Below, in pieces: positions 1 to 9,356 of a DNA stretch of 64,000 bases (position 1 is the first letter of the stretch; each line of letters begins with the position of its first letter). Made by a program: the position numbers and the translations under genes. Origin of the DNA: an uncultured archaeon (GTDB taxonomy: Archaea; Thermoproteota; Nitrososphaeria; JACIWG01); assembly GCA_938034445.1 (NCBI GenBank), contig CALHLD010000024.1:62001-126000 (forward strand). Reading direction: 5' to 3'. A model generated the notes under the pieces. It saw only the letters and a program-made list of their open reading frames with translations, was not told the DNA's origin and did not search any database.

Positions 1-251
1 TGAAGTTCGCCCTTTTTTAATATAATTTCGGCAACCTTATAGAAATCTGTTGTCCGAAAAAATTTTTGAAGTTTTTCTTCTGATACTCGCAGTCCCTTAG
101 CTGCGTCTGAAAAAATTTCCTCTATACCAATCACTTGTGAAAGTTCTATTTGCTTTCCCATTTTATAGTTTAATGCTTGATCTGGACGAACTAGGAGTTC
201 GAATTTTTCTCCATCTATTGTCAATCTAACACATGTAAATTTGCTACTCAT
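1..251 (-). CDS. Ribosome maturation protein SBDS/SDO1, N-terminal part (truncated by window edge)
   Basis: Reverse-complement translation MSSKFTCVRLTIDGEKFELLVRPDQALNYKMGKQIELSQVIGIEEIFSDAAKGLRVSEEKLQKFFRTTDFYKVAEIILKKGEL; SBDS-like, and next to psmA as usual in archaea. Not in ORF track. Confidence 0.9.
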   Translation of the reverse strand, partial: MSSKFTCVRLTIDGEKFELLVRPDQALNYKMGKQIELSQVIGIEEIFSDAAKGLRVSEEKLQKFFRTTDFYKVAEIILKKGEL

Positions 252-265
252 GTACAGTCCCTTTT

Positions 266-994
266 TTACTGTTCAAACTTTTCTTTTGCTAGGGCTGCAA
301 ATTTAGATATTTCATTTTCTGTATACCTTCTGAGCTTTCTAGTTTTGGTATCAACGACCGCCATTCTTATATGACTGGTACCAACTTTATCTTCACTAAC
401 TAAATAAACAGATTTAACACCTAAAACACACAATTCATCTAATGTCATTGATGGGTTAAAATTGTTTTCTAAAAATTGAGTAACTTGCTCAGAGCCAGCG
501 CCAATTGAGACCGCTTCATACTGTAAATAACTTCCACTTGGGTCGACTAAGAATACTGAAGGCCCCTTTTTGTCGACACCCGCAATTATAAGAGAGACGC
601 CAAATGGACGAACACCAGCATATTGTGTAAATTCTTGAGTTAGATCGCCTAAATACTTTGCAACTGATTCAACATCGACGTCTTCGTCATAAAGTAAGCG
701 ATTACTTTGCGAAAAAATTCTTGCACGATCTACTAAAACTCTCGCATCAGGAACATAACCGGCTGCGGCTGCACCAATATGGTCATCAATTTGAAATATT
801 TTTTGGGATAATGTAGGAGACTGAAGTTTACGAATTCTTTCCTCAACTACTAAAACAACACCGTCTACACCCTTTAGACCCAAAGCAATAGTACCTCTCC
901 TAACAGTTTCTAGTGCATATTCTACCTGATATAGTCTTCCATCAGGTGAGAATATGGTTAATGCTCTATCATATCCAGCAGATGGGCCGAAAAT
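266..994 (-). CDS. psmA: Proteasome subunit alpha; N-terminus extends past the track ORF to an apparent AUU start
   Basis: Track ORF begins at an internal TTG (MGLKGVDG). In-frame upstream sequence encodes FGPSAGYDRALTIFSPDGRLYQVEYALETVRRGTIA, the conserved alpha-subunit N-terminus; in-frame TGA three codons before the ATT; GAGGTGA upstream. Confidence 0.9.
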   Translation of the reverse strand: MFGPSAGYDRALTIFSPDGRLYQVEYALETVRRGTIALGLKGVDGVVLVVEERIRKLQSPTLSQKIFQIDDHIGAAAAGYVPDARVLVDRARIFSQSNRLLYDEDVDVESVAKYLGDLTQEFTQYAGVRPFGVSLIIAGVDKKGPSVFLVDPSGSYLQYEAVSIGAGSEQVTQFLENNFNPSMTLDELCVLGVKSVYLVSEDKVGTSHIRMAVVDTKTRKLRRYTENEISKFAALAKEKFEQ

Positions 995-1068
995 ATACCT
1001 TCACCTCTTTTTCTTTCCAACTAGTAGTCGGAGTGGCCACGTTTAAACCTTTTTATTTTTTATTAAGA

Positions 1069-1135
1069 GGTCAGTGTTATCGGTTCCTCAAAGCCTTTTA
1101 GCTCAGACTGGGACGGCGGTGCACTTCATCCCCAA
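1069..1135 (-). ncRNA. Candidate C/D-box sRNA
   Basis: Minus-strand GGGGATGA (C-like) ... CTGA (D', 1103-1106) ... TGAGGA (C'-like) ... CTGA (D, 1071-1074); guide CCGCCGUCCCAGU before D' complements ACUGGGGCGG-type 23S P-loop sequence. C and C' boxes are imperfect. Confidence 0.4.
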
Positions 1136-1170
1136 AACAGTTATTGGGTAAGGACAATTTAAATTTTTTC

Positions 1171-1617
1171 TTAAGGATTTTCTAATCCAATTATTAAATT
1201 TTTATAAAAATTTTTTATATTTCCCACCTTATTCTTAGGAATAAGCTTTAAATATATTACGTTTGATGTACCCAATCTAAAAAATTTTTTGAACAAGCTA
1301 GATTTTTCTATTCTTAAATACAAGTTTTTGTGCTCATCTATTCTTTCTCCTATATCTTTTGCAAGATTATCTTTGTCTATTACATCTAAACGTTCAAAAA
1401 TTGTTTTAAGAACATGCTGCGCTAGATTACCTTTTATGTACGCAGTGTACTTATATATTGGATTACCATAATGGCCTTCAAAGACAGTTTTAGTAAAAAT
1501 TTCAGGATACAAGTTAAAACTAGATTTTATAATATCAAATAACTTCTTTTCATCTTCTGTCGCATGAACTAGAAAACTTATTTCTATACTAAAACCTTTT
1601 AACTCTTCCTTTACCAT
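1171..1617 (-). CDS. RNA-binding exosome-associated-like protein (COG1325 type)
   Basis: Translation resembles the archaeal COG1325 family; next to psmA/SBDS locus. Confidence 0.6.
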   Translation of the reverse strand: MVKEELKGFSIEISFLVHATEDEKKLFDIIKSSFNLYPEIFTKTVFEGHYGNPIYKYTAYIKGNLAQHVLKTIFERLDVIDKDNLAKDIGERIDEHKNLYLRIEKSSLFKKFFRLGTSNVIYLKLIPKNKVGNIKNFYKNLIIGLENP

Positions 1618-1672
1618 TAAGGATAACTTGGCAATAAAGCATAAATAAAGTTTAATTACTTAGATTGGAAAG

Positions 1673-2671
1673 ATGAACGAAAACAGATTATTATGTCTTG
1701 GGATAGAGTCTACAGCACATACATTTTCTGTAGCAATTTTAAGTGAGAATAAGATATTATCAAATGAAAAAGAAGTTTATGTACCACCACCAGGAGAGGG
1801 GATTCACCCTTATGAGGCAGCTCAGCATCATTTAAAAAAAGCGAAAAAGGTTTTGCAGGATGCTTTAATCAAAAGTAAAATTAGTATTAAGGATGTTAAT
1901 GTGATTGCTTTCTCAGCAGGTCCAGGGCTTGGACCATGCCTAAGAGTTGGAGCTGTTGTGGCACGAACTTTAGCTAATTACTATAATAAGCCTTTAACAG
2001 CGGTAAATCATGCTATAGGACATATTGAATTAGCAAACTTTTTTGCAAAAGCAAAGGATCCAGTTGTTGTATTAGTTTCTGGTGGACATACACTTGTTTC
2101 TACATATTTATTTAAAAAATGGAGAATATTTGGAGAAACATTGGATATAACATTAGGACAACTTTTTGATCAATTAGGCAGAGAGCTAGGATTTAATTCA
2201 CCTGCAGGAAAGTACATTGAGGAATTAGCAATTAAGGGTAAAAAATACCTAGAAATGCCTTACAGTGTGAAAGGTAATAATGTTTCATTTTCTGGACTTT
2301 TAACTTATGCAAAAAACTTAATTAAAAAAGGTTATAGTAAGGAGGATGTATGCTATTCTGTACAAGAGACAGCGTTTGCAATGTTAACAGAAGTTACAGA
2401 AAGATTATTGGCATTTTCTGAAAAAAAAGAAATTATTTTAACAGGAGGGGTGGCAGCCAACCTTAGATTACAAGAAATGATCAGAAGTCTCTGTAAGGTT
2501 CATAATACTAAATTTTATGTTATTCCTAAAGAATTTAGTGGAGACTGTGGTGCACAAATAGCTTTAGTTGGGCTTTTGCAATATAAGACAAATAATCTTG
2601 TGGACATAAAAGATAGTGTTATCAGACAATCATGGAGAATAGATGAGGTTGATGTAACTTGGAGAGATTAA
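1673..2671 (+). CDS. kae1: KEOPS subunit Kae1, tRNA N6-threonylcarbamoyladenosine transferase
   Basis: CLGIESTAHTFSVAIL, HAIGHIELA, VVLVSGGHT, TGGVAANLRL motifs of the Kae1/TsaD family. Confidence 0.97.
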   Translation: MNENRLLCLGIESTAHTFSVAILSENKILSNEKEVYVPPPGEGIHPYEAAQHHLKKAKKVLQDALIKSKISIKDVNVIAFSAGPGLGPCLRVGAVVARTLANYYNKPLTAVNHAIGHIELANFFAKAKDPVVVLVSGGHTLVSTYLFKKWRIFGETLDITLGQLFDQLGRELGFNSPAGKYIEELAIKGKKYLEMPYSVKGNNVSFSGLLTYAKNLIKKGYSKEDVCYSVQETAFAMLTEVTERLLAFSEKKEIILTGGVAANLRLQEMIRSLCKVHNTKFYVIPKEFSGDCGAQIALVGLLQYKTNNLVDIKDSVIRQSWRIDEVDVTWRD

Positions 2672-3282
2672 TAAAAATTGGTGCTGAAGCAAACATTTAT
2701 CTTTCCACTTGGCACGGATTAAAGGTTATTAAGAAAGTTAGAAGAACTAAACCTTATTGGAGAGAAGAATTAGACTTAAAAATAAGAAGAAGTAGGACGA
2801 TAAGAGAAACTTACTATATAAATTTGGTAAAAAAATTTGGCATTTTGACACCCGTAATTTACTTTTCAGACCCCTTTAAGGGAGAAATTGTTATGGAATA
2901 TATTAAAGGGGAAAGGGTAAAAGATGTTGTAGAAAAAGATATTACTAAAAGCTATGATTTATTCTATGATATAGGGAGAAAGTTAGCTATAATGCACGCA
3001 CATAATATAATACATGGGGATCCCACAACTTCAAATTTTATTACTAAAGAAGATAAATTATACATAATAGACTTTGGATTAACTTTTTACTCCCAACGGA
3101 TAGAGGATAAAGCAGTTGATCTTCATCTTTTGAAACAAGTAATAAAGAGTGCACATCCTAAATATTTTGAAGAAACATTTAGAAAAGTTATTGATGGATA
3201 TTCAAATGTATATCCATTAGCAAACAAGATATTAGAAAATGTAAAAGAAATAGAGAGAAGAGGCAGATATGCTACATTTTGA
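2659..3282 (+). CDS. bud32: KEOPS subunit Bud32 protein kinase
   Basis: GAEANIYL, IHGDPTTSNFI, IDFGLTF kinase motifs; overlaps kae1 by 13 nt; TTG start. Confidence 0.96.
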   Translation: MERLIKIGAEANIYLSTWHGLKVIKKVRRTKPYWREELDLKIRRSRTIRETYYINLVKKFGILTPVIYFSDPFKGEIVMEYIKGERVKDVVEKDITKSYDLFYDIGRKLAIMHAHNIIHGDPTTSNFITKEDKLYIIDFGLTFYSQRIEDKAVDLHLLKQVIKSAHPKYFEETFRKVIDGYSNVYPLANKILENVKEIERRGRYATF

Positions 3283-3841
3283 TAATAAAATTTTTTTTGC
3301 AACCAACAACAATAATAAAATTTTAGAGGCGCAACATGTACTATCAGATTTTAAAGTATTAGTAGAGAAGATAGACATAAAAAAGGTTGAAATCCAATCT
3401 GATGAATTAGAGGAAATTGTATTATATGCACTTAAAAAGATGGGTAAAATAACATATCCTATAGTAGTGGAGGACTCAGGATTGTTTATAGAAAAACTTA
3501 ACGGTTTTCCAGGACCCTATTCTTCATATGTGTATAAAAAAATTGGATGCAATGGAATATTAAAATTACTTGAAAATGAGAATGAAAGGAAAGCAAAATT
3601 TGTGTCAATTGTAGGCTTTAGGAAGGGAAGATTAATCAAAATCTTTAGAGGAGAATGTTATGGCAAGATTTCATATAAAATGGCAGGAAAATATGGATTT
3701 GGATTCGATCCAATATTTGTGCCAGAAAATGAGGAAAAGACTTTTGCGGAGATGAGCTTAGAAGAAAAAAGTTTATGGTCACATAGAGGAAAAGCTTTTA
3801 AAGCGTTAGGGAATTGGATAAGACTGCATAAATATATTTAA
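3269..3841 (+). CDS. rdgB: XTP/dITP diphosphatase (RdgB/HAM1 family)
   Basis: FFATNNNNKILEA, VVEDSGLFIEKLNGFPGPYSSYV, GKYGFGFDPIFVPE. Confidence 0.95.
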   Translation: MLHFDNKIFFATNNNNKILEAQHVLSDFKVLVEKIDIKKVEIQSDELEEIVLYALKKMGKITYPIVVEDSGLFIEKLNGFPGPYSSYVYKKIGCNGILKLLENENERKAKFVSIVGFRKGRLIKIFRGECYGKISYKMAGKYGFGFDPIFVPENEEKTFAEMSLEEKSLWSHRGKAFKALGNWIRLHKYI

Positions 3842-3862
3842 ATATATTCTAACAAAGAGTGT

Positions 3863-4318
3863 TTGAACATGACTCGGCAATACTCGCACAAAAATGGTAA
3901 GTCACATTCGACTAGACCAATATATAAACTTAGCCCACCTTGGGTGACATACACACCAGAAGAAGTAACACTACTTATAATCAAAATGGCAAATGAAGGA
4001 CTAACGCCAAGTCAGATAGGTGTGCGACTTAGAGACGAGTATGGAATACCTCTTCAAAAACAAATAACTGGAAAAAATATATGTGAAATATTAAAAGAAC
4101 ACAATATTATGCCAAAAATTCCCTATGACTTAGAAAATCTCATTAGAAAAGCAGAGAATTTACAGCAACATTTAAAAAGGCATAAAAAAGATGGGAAAAA
4201 TATTAGGTCACTAGAACTTGTAGAGGCTAGGATTCATAGACTTTCAAAGTATTATAAAAGAATAGGATTACTTGATGAAAGTTGGAAATATAAACCACAA
4301 ATTGCACAGTTAGAATAG
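3863..4318 (+). CDS. rps15: 30S ribosomal protein uS15
   Basis: PPWVTYTPEEVTLLIIKMANEGLTPSQIGVRLRDEYGIP; archaeal S15. Confidence 0.97.
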   Translation: MNMTRQYSHKNGKSHSTRPIYKLSPPWVTYTPEEVTLLIIKMANEGLTPSQIGVRLRDEYGIPLQKQITGKNICEILKEHNIMPKIPYDLENLIRKAENLQQHLKRHKKDGKNIRSLELVEARIHRLSKYYKRIGLLDESWKYKPQIAQLE

Positions 4319-4325
4319 GATAAAA

Positions 4326-5762
4326 ATGGACTTTAAAGAGTTTAAAGAAAAAAGTGATTCCATTGCAGAGCTTATTGAAAATGCTATAGATGAAGGAAAA
4401 CAGATAATAGTATGCTGCCATCTTGATGCTGACGGATTAACAGCTGGAAGTATTATTGGAAGAAGTATATTTAGAGAGGAAGGAAGAGCTATAATAAGAA
4501 CTATCAGTGAACTAAATCAAAATATTATAACAAACTTAAAAAATCAAGGCTATGATTTTCACATATTTGCAGACATTGGAATGGGGTATGTGGAGATATT
4601 AAATAAAGAGCTAGAGAACAAATGGATAATACTTGATCATCATCAAAGTAACAAAGAAGAATTAGAACACGCAAGGGTACTTAATCCTCATGCATATGGA
4701 ATAGATGGGGGAACAGAAATATCAGGCGCAGGAGTTGCATATATTGTAGCTAAAAGGATAAACAGTTCTAATAGGGATAGTTCTGTATTAGCCATTGTTG
4801 GTGCACTCGCTGATAGACAGGATCAAGGACCATCAAGAAGTTTAATAGGAGTAAATCAAAAAATTATTTTAAAGGATGCAAAAATACAGGGATTAATTAA
4901 AGAGGAAAAAGACCTTATATTTTATGGAAGAGAAACCAAGCCAATTCATGAAGCAATAGCGTCAACGAACATCCCTTTTATACCTCTGTTATCAGGAAAT
5001 CCTGATGCTTGTCTAGCAGCTCTAATGTCATCAAATTTTAAACTAAAAGATGGAGAAAGATGGAGAACTATAGCGGAACTGTCTTATGAAGAAAAAATGA
5101 AACTTATTGAGATTCTTATTCCTTATTTAACCAAAGATGGGGCTAAAAGTGAAGTAATAGAAGAATTATTTGGGACAATTTATACCCTTTTAAAAGAGGA
5201 GGAGGGAACAATTTTAAGAGATGCAAGGGAATATGGATCCTTTTTAAATGCTTGTGGAAGGAGTGGTAAACCAAGTATAGGAATATTAGTTTGCTTAGGA
5301 GATAGAAATGAAGCATATTATATGGGTGAAAAAATATTAGCGGAGTACAGGAAGAAAATTACACAATATCTCCAAATCATAAACTCTGATGTAAATAGGA
5401 TGACTTATCAAGGCAATATTGTAAATGTGATAGGAGATGGCGTTTTAGATGAAAAAATGTTAGGCGCAATTGCTTCAATAATTTCTAGTTCACCTCTTTT
5501 CAGAGACAAAATAGTTGTTGTAAAAACAAAAACTAAAGAAAACGACTTAAAAATTTCCATTAGAAGAGGGGAAAAGATTAAAGATTTGAACATAGGTATG
5601 ATAGTTAATAAGATTGCAAAAGACCTACATGGTAGCGGTGGAGGACATTCTGCAGCAGCTGGCGCTAGAATTCCAATCGAACAATATGAAAAATTTATTG
5701 CCAAATTAGTTGAAGACGTAAAGTATGAAAGAGATAGAAGTGAGTATACGAGTAAAAACTGA
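4326..5762 (+). CDS. recJ: DHH-family single-strand exonuclease (archaeal RecJ-like)
   Basis: CCHLDADGLTAGSIIGR, ILDHHQSN, GSGGGHSAAAGARI DHH/DHHA1 motifs; downstream of rps15. Confidence 0.93.
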   Translation: MDFKEFKEKSDSIAELIENAIDEGKQIIVCCHLDADGLTAGSIIGRSIFREEGRAIIRTISELNQNIITNLKNQGYDFHIFADIGMGYVEILNKELENKWIILDHHQSNKEELEHARVLNPHAYGIDGGTEISGAGVAYIVAKRINSSNRDSSVLAIVGALADRQDQGPSRSLIGVNQKIILKDAKIQGLIKEEKDLIFYGRETKPIHEAIASTNIPFIPLLSGNPDACLAALMSSNFKLKDGERWRTIAELSYEEKMKLIEILIPYLTKDGAKSEVIEELFGTIYTLLKEEEGTILRDAREYGSFLNACGRSGKPSIGILVCLGDRNEAYYMGEKILAEYRKKITQYLQIINSDVNRMTYQGNIVNVIGDGVLDEKMLGAIASIISSSPLFRDKIVVVKTKTKENDLKISIRRGEKIKDLNIGMIVNKIAKDLHGSGGGHSAAAGARIPIEQYEKFIAKLVEDVKYERDRSEYTSKN

Positions 5763-5997
5763 GGATTATAGAGTAATTGATACACTTTTTAAATCTTTGA
5801 ACCCAGATAACATAAATGTTCCTGAAAACATTTCTCTAAAATTTTTTATAGAAAAAAATGAACTTATTTTTTCTGTGGAAACAGAAAAGGATGTAGAAAC
5901 ATTAATATCCACATTACGCGAGGGTCTTGAATATATAGGCTTAAGTTTACAAATGATGATGGTGGAGGAAAATGAGAAAAATACAAACAGAGGCTGA
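5725..5997 (+). CDS. pcc1: KEOPS subunit Pcc1
   Basis: Size and pattern of Pcc1/CTAG family; follows recJ, as in other archaea. Confidence 0.75.
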   Translation: MKEIEVSIRVKTEDYRVIDTLFKSLNPDNINVPENISLKFFIEKNELIFSVETEKDVETLISTLREGLEYIGLSLQMMMVEENEKNTNRG

Positions 5998-7495
5998 AGG
6001 ATACTTTATATTAAGCAAAGGTGATGAAAAAATAGAAAATATTATACGAGAAAGTCTAGACAAAAGTAAAATGATTTTAATAAAGGGTGCTGAAAAAGAC
6101 CCTGACAACGCTTGCTTTATACAAGAGTGGAAAGTGACAGAAAATGTATTAAAGGTTGTACTCTATTCTGGAAACTTAGTTCGTTCACATGTAGGTATTT
6201 TAAGATTAAAGAAAATTTTGGCTAAAGAACTTGGAGAAAAATTAAAAATAGGGGTTAGGAAGGTGTTGGCTAAAAACTTTAAAATCATATTATTTGAATA
6301 TATGGATGAAATAGCTATAAATAAAGTTAAATCAATGCCTAAAGTTAAAGAAATAATCTCTTATAAAGATAGGGCAATAGTGCAATTAGAGGATTTAGAA
6401 GAGAATGATCTTAGAGGAAATTTAATTGATAGACTAATTAACTTAATTGAAGAAGTATCAAAAGAAAAACATGTATACTATGAGCAGATTCAGCCAATAG
6501 TAAGAAGGTCTGTAGAAAAAAAGATCGAATTTAATGGAGATCCCCTTATTACTGGTTTAGAGCTTGGATGGGTAATACAGTTTCCTGGTAGAGGACAATT
6601 TATATACACAAGTAAGTATGCAGCCCTTTTTGAGACAATAAAATCTATCCTAATTGAGGAGGTAGTCAAAAAAGGAGGGTTCAAACCCTTTCTCCTACCA
6701 AAGTTAATACCATTTGAAGTCATGAAGAAAATGCCCGGATATTTTGATAGTATACCTGAAGGTATGTTTTATGTGTGCCCACCTCCTAGGGAACCTGAAA
6801 CTTTTGACAATTTTAAACTTGAATATAAACTTAAAAAAGAGGTGCCTATTGAAGAACTAAAGAAGGTTTTAAAAGACCCAGCATATGTATTAGCTCCAGC
6901 ACAATGTGAACCATTCTGGTATTATTACAGTACTATAATACATAAATTAGACACCTTACCTCTTAAATACTATGATGCATCAGGTTACACATATAGATGG
7001 GAGGGAGGGGGAGTAGAAGGGCTTGTTAGGGTGACAGAATTCCAACGCATTGAGTTAACTTATCTTGGTCTTCCGGAACAAGTCGTTAACATAAGAGATG
7101 AAATTGTAGAAAGAGGGGTTAGGGTAGCAGATAAAATATTGGATTTAGAATGGAGAGTAACGGCTGCAGCACCTTTTTATGTAAAGGAAAGTTCAGTAGA
7201 ATTTGATCCCTATAATAGTAAGGAGGTACCTGCTTATGACATTGAAATATACCTACCCTATAGGGGGTCAAGAGAGAAATCTGAATGGCTTGAAGTCGCA
7301 GGTTGTTTCGTTCATAAGAAAAAGTTTGTTGACTCCTTTAAAATTAAAGGTGAGGAAAATATAGAAATTTGGACTGGTTGCACCGGTTTAGGTATATCTA
7401 GATGGGTTGCTGCATTCCTTGCAGAAAAAGGTTTTAAGGAAGAGAGTTGGCCAGCAATAGTAAGAGAAAAATATAGAGAAATTTTAGGTGGATAG
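5972..7495 (+). CDS. serS: Seryl-tRNA synthetase, methanogen-type (rare SerRS)
   Basis: ILIKGAEKDPDNACFIQEWKV and YVCPPPREPETFDNF, APAQCEPFWYYYS, SGYTYRWEGGGVEGLVRVTEFQRIELTYLG, EIWTGCTGLGISRWVAAFLAEKGF match remembered Methanosarcina barkeri-type SerRS motifs. Confidence 0.88.
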   Translation: MRKIQTEAEGYFILSKGDEKIENIIRESLDKSKMILIKGAEKDPDNACFIQEWKVTENVLKVVLYSGNLVRSHVGILRLKKILAKELGEKLKIGVRKVLAKNFKIILFEYMDEIAINKVKSMPKVKEIISYKDRAIVQLEDLEENDLRGNLIDRLINLIEEVSKEKHVYYEQIQPIVRRSVEKKIEFNGDPLITGLELGWVIQFPGRGQFIYTSKYAALFETIKSILIEEVVKKGGFKPFLLPKLIPFEVMKKMPGYFDSIPEGMFYVCPPPREPETFDNFKLEYKLKKEVPIEELKKVLKDPAYVLAPAQCEPFWYYYSTIIHKLDTLPLKYYDASGYTYRWEGGGVEGLVRVTEFQRIELTYLGLPEQVVNIRDEIVERGVRVADKILDLEWRVTAAAPFYVKESSVEFDPYNSKEVPAYDIEIYLPYRGSREKSEWLEVAGCFVHKKKFVDSFKIKGEENIEIWTGCTGLGISRWVAAFLAEKGFKEESWPAIVREKYREILGG

Positions 7496-8111
7496 TATGC
7501 CAAAAAAAGGAATAAAGGTAAAGGACAAGTGGAAAGAAAAAATTTGGGTTTCGGTTGAAGCACCAGCTATATTTGGAAACAAAATAATAGCAATTATACC
7601 TGTGACAGACGTTGAAAATTCGGTTGGAAGATGTGTTGAGACTACACTATTCGATATACTTGGAGAAAATGAAGAACAATATGCTATTAAGTTAAAGTTT
7701 CAAATAAAGGAGATAGTAGGGGGAGTGGCAAAAACTGAAGTAAAACAGTATGAACTTGCACGTGAAACCTTAAAAAGCCTTATAAGAAAGGGGACTTCAA
7801 TAGTAGACTTTTACAAAAATTTAGAAACAAAGGATAAGGCTAAAATACGAATCTTTGCTATAGTTTACACTTCAAGTAGAATTAACACTTCGAAAAAGAA
7901 AGCCATTAGAAAAATAATGGATGAAATAATAAGTAAAAAGGCGGAAAAGCTAACCTTCGATCAACTTGTTCTGGAGGCAGTTTTAGGCAAGATTGCTTCA
8001 GAAATTTTAACTGAAGCAAAAAAGATTACTAAGATAAGATATGCTAATGTGAGAAAAATTAAAGTATTAAGTTATCCATTAAAAGAAGCATTAGCCTCTA
8101 GCCTTAGTTGA
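7488..8111 (+). CDS. rps3ae: 30S ribosomal protein eS1 (S3Ae)
   Basis: KVKDKWKEKIWVSVEAPAIFGNKIIAIIPVTD; S3Ae family. Confidence 0.95.
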   Translation: MDSMPKKGIKVKDKWKEKIWVSVEAPAIFGNKIIAIIPVTDVENSVGRCVETTLFDILGENEEQYAIKLKFQIKEIVGGVAKTEVKQYELARETLKSLIRKGTSIVDFYKNLETKDKAKIRIFAIVYTSSRINTSKKKAIRKIMDEIISKKAEKLTFDQLVLEAVLGKIASEILTEAKKITKIRYANVRKIKVLSYPLKEALASSLS

Positions 8112-9296
8112 AACGATCTTTATAACATCCCTATCAGAAAGAACATGCTCGGCGCCTATTCGCATGTTCCGCTTTACATCTATCGCATAAAGGAAACCTT
8201 CACCTAGATCACTATGTATTTTATATGCTAAATCTTTTGCTGTGGAGCCTTTTTTTATCAAGTAAGCTTCAGGCAATACATTCCCTTTCTTGTCAGAAAG
8301 GGAATTTTCATCTTCAACAGGATAAACCGTGATTAGCTGCAACATTTCTTTAAATGTAAAATTAATAATCTCTTGGACGCCTGTACCACCCCATTTCCTC
8401 AAAACTCTATCTCTTATTAACTCCAGAGCCTTCTTCTGCTGTTCGCTTAATTGTGAAGACACTATTTTAAAATCAGAGTCACCTGGTATATATTCGATTA
8501 ATCTTTTTTCGGACGCTTTCCTCAATACTAACTCAGCTTCAGCAGAACACGGTAAACAAGGTCTACCCGTTGATTTAATCTTTTCATAATTTAAAGACGC
8601 TGGAAAGAGGTCAATTTTGTTTGCTGCAATTACTATAGGCTTGGACAATCCTCTAAGACGGCGAACAAACATTATAATATTTTGATCAGTCCAGCTAGAA
8701 AATTTTCTATTTAATAAACCACAATCTTCTATTGCTTTATATATATGTGCTCTTGTTATTGAGAGACCAGATAATTTTTGTTGAAGTTGATTAATACCAT
8801 TTTCAAAATTGGATTCACCTACTTTACAAATCCTTTGCCAATCACTTTTTAAAATATTCTGGAACCATAAATCAAGCTCATTTTCAACAAAATATATGTC
8901 TTCAAGTGGATCGTGTGAACCTGGTGCTATTGGACGACCTTCAATATCAGTAGCACCAGCGGCGTCCACAACATGGATTAGAGCATCAGCTTGTCTGAGA
9001 TCGTCAAGAAATTTGTTTCCTAAACCACGACCAAAGGCAGCACCAGGAACAAGACCCGCTACATCCATAAGTTTTACTGGAATCAAGCGGACACCATCCA
9101 GGCATATTGATGTAGTGGGATTATCTTTTACACCCAATTCTTTACACACGCATTTTGTTCTAAAATAGCCTATTCCGATATTAGGATTTATGGTAGTAAA
9201 AGGATAATTTCCGATAGGGACATTTAACAATGTAGCAGCACTAAAAAAAGTGCTTTTACCTACATTTGTTTTTCCAATGATTCCAACCAGCATCAA
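8091..9296 (-). CDS. YchF/Obg-type GTP-binding protein with TGS domain
   Basis: VGIIGKTNVGKSTFFSAAT, LMDVAGLVPGAAFGRGLGNKFLDDLRQADALIHVVDAAG, AANKIDLF; C-terminal TGS. Confidence 0.95.
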   Translation of the reverse strand: MMLVGIIGKTNVGKSTFFSAATLLNVPIGNYPFTTINPNIGIGYFRTKCVCKELGVKDNPTTSICLDGVRLIPVKLMDVAGLVPGAAFGRGLGNKFLDDLRQADALIHVVDAAGATDIEGRPIAPGSHDPLEDIYFVENELDLWFQNILKSDWQRICKVGESNFENGINQLQQKLSGLSITRAHIYKAIEDCGLLNRKFSSWTDQNIIMFVRRLRGLSKPIVIAANKIDLFPASLNYEKIKSTGRPCLPCSAEAELVLRKASEKRLIEYIPGDSDFKIVSSQLSEQQKKALELIRDRVLRKWGGTGVQEIINFTFKEMLQLITVYPVEDENSLSDKKGNVLPEAYLIKKGSTAKDLAYKIHSDLGEGFLYAIDVKRNMRIGAEHVLSDRDVIKIVSTKARG

Positions 9297-9356
9297 GAGC
9301 CATATAATAAATTGAATAAAAAAAGTTTAATCATAACATTACTATAAAATTTAGAT

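Noticed and set aside
913-1101. 62-aa plus-strand ORF
   Set aside because: Antisense to the psmA N-terminus and the candidate sRNA; no family resemblance.
5408-5785. 125-aa antisense ORF inside recJ, and many similar ones (8809-9168, 17232-17516, 31873-32352, 55238-55720, 47082-47366)
   Set aside because: Fully antisense to well-supported genes, with composition typical of shadow ORFs.
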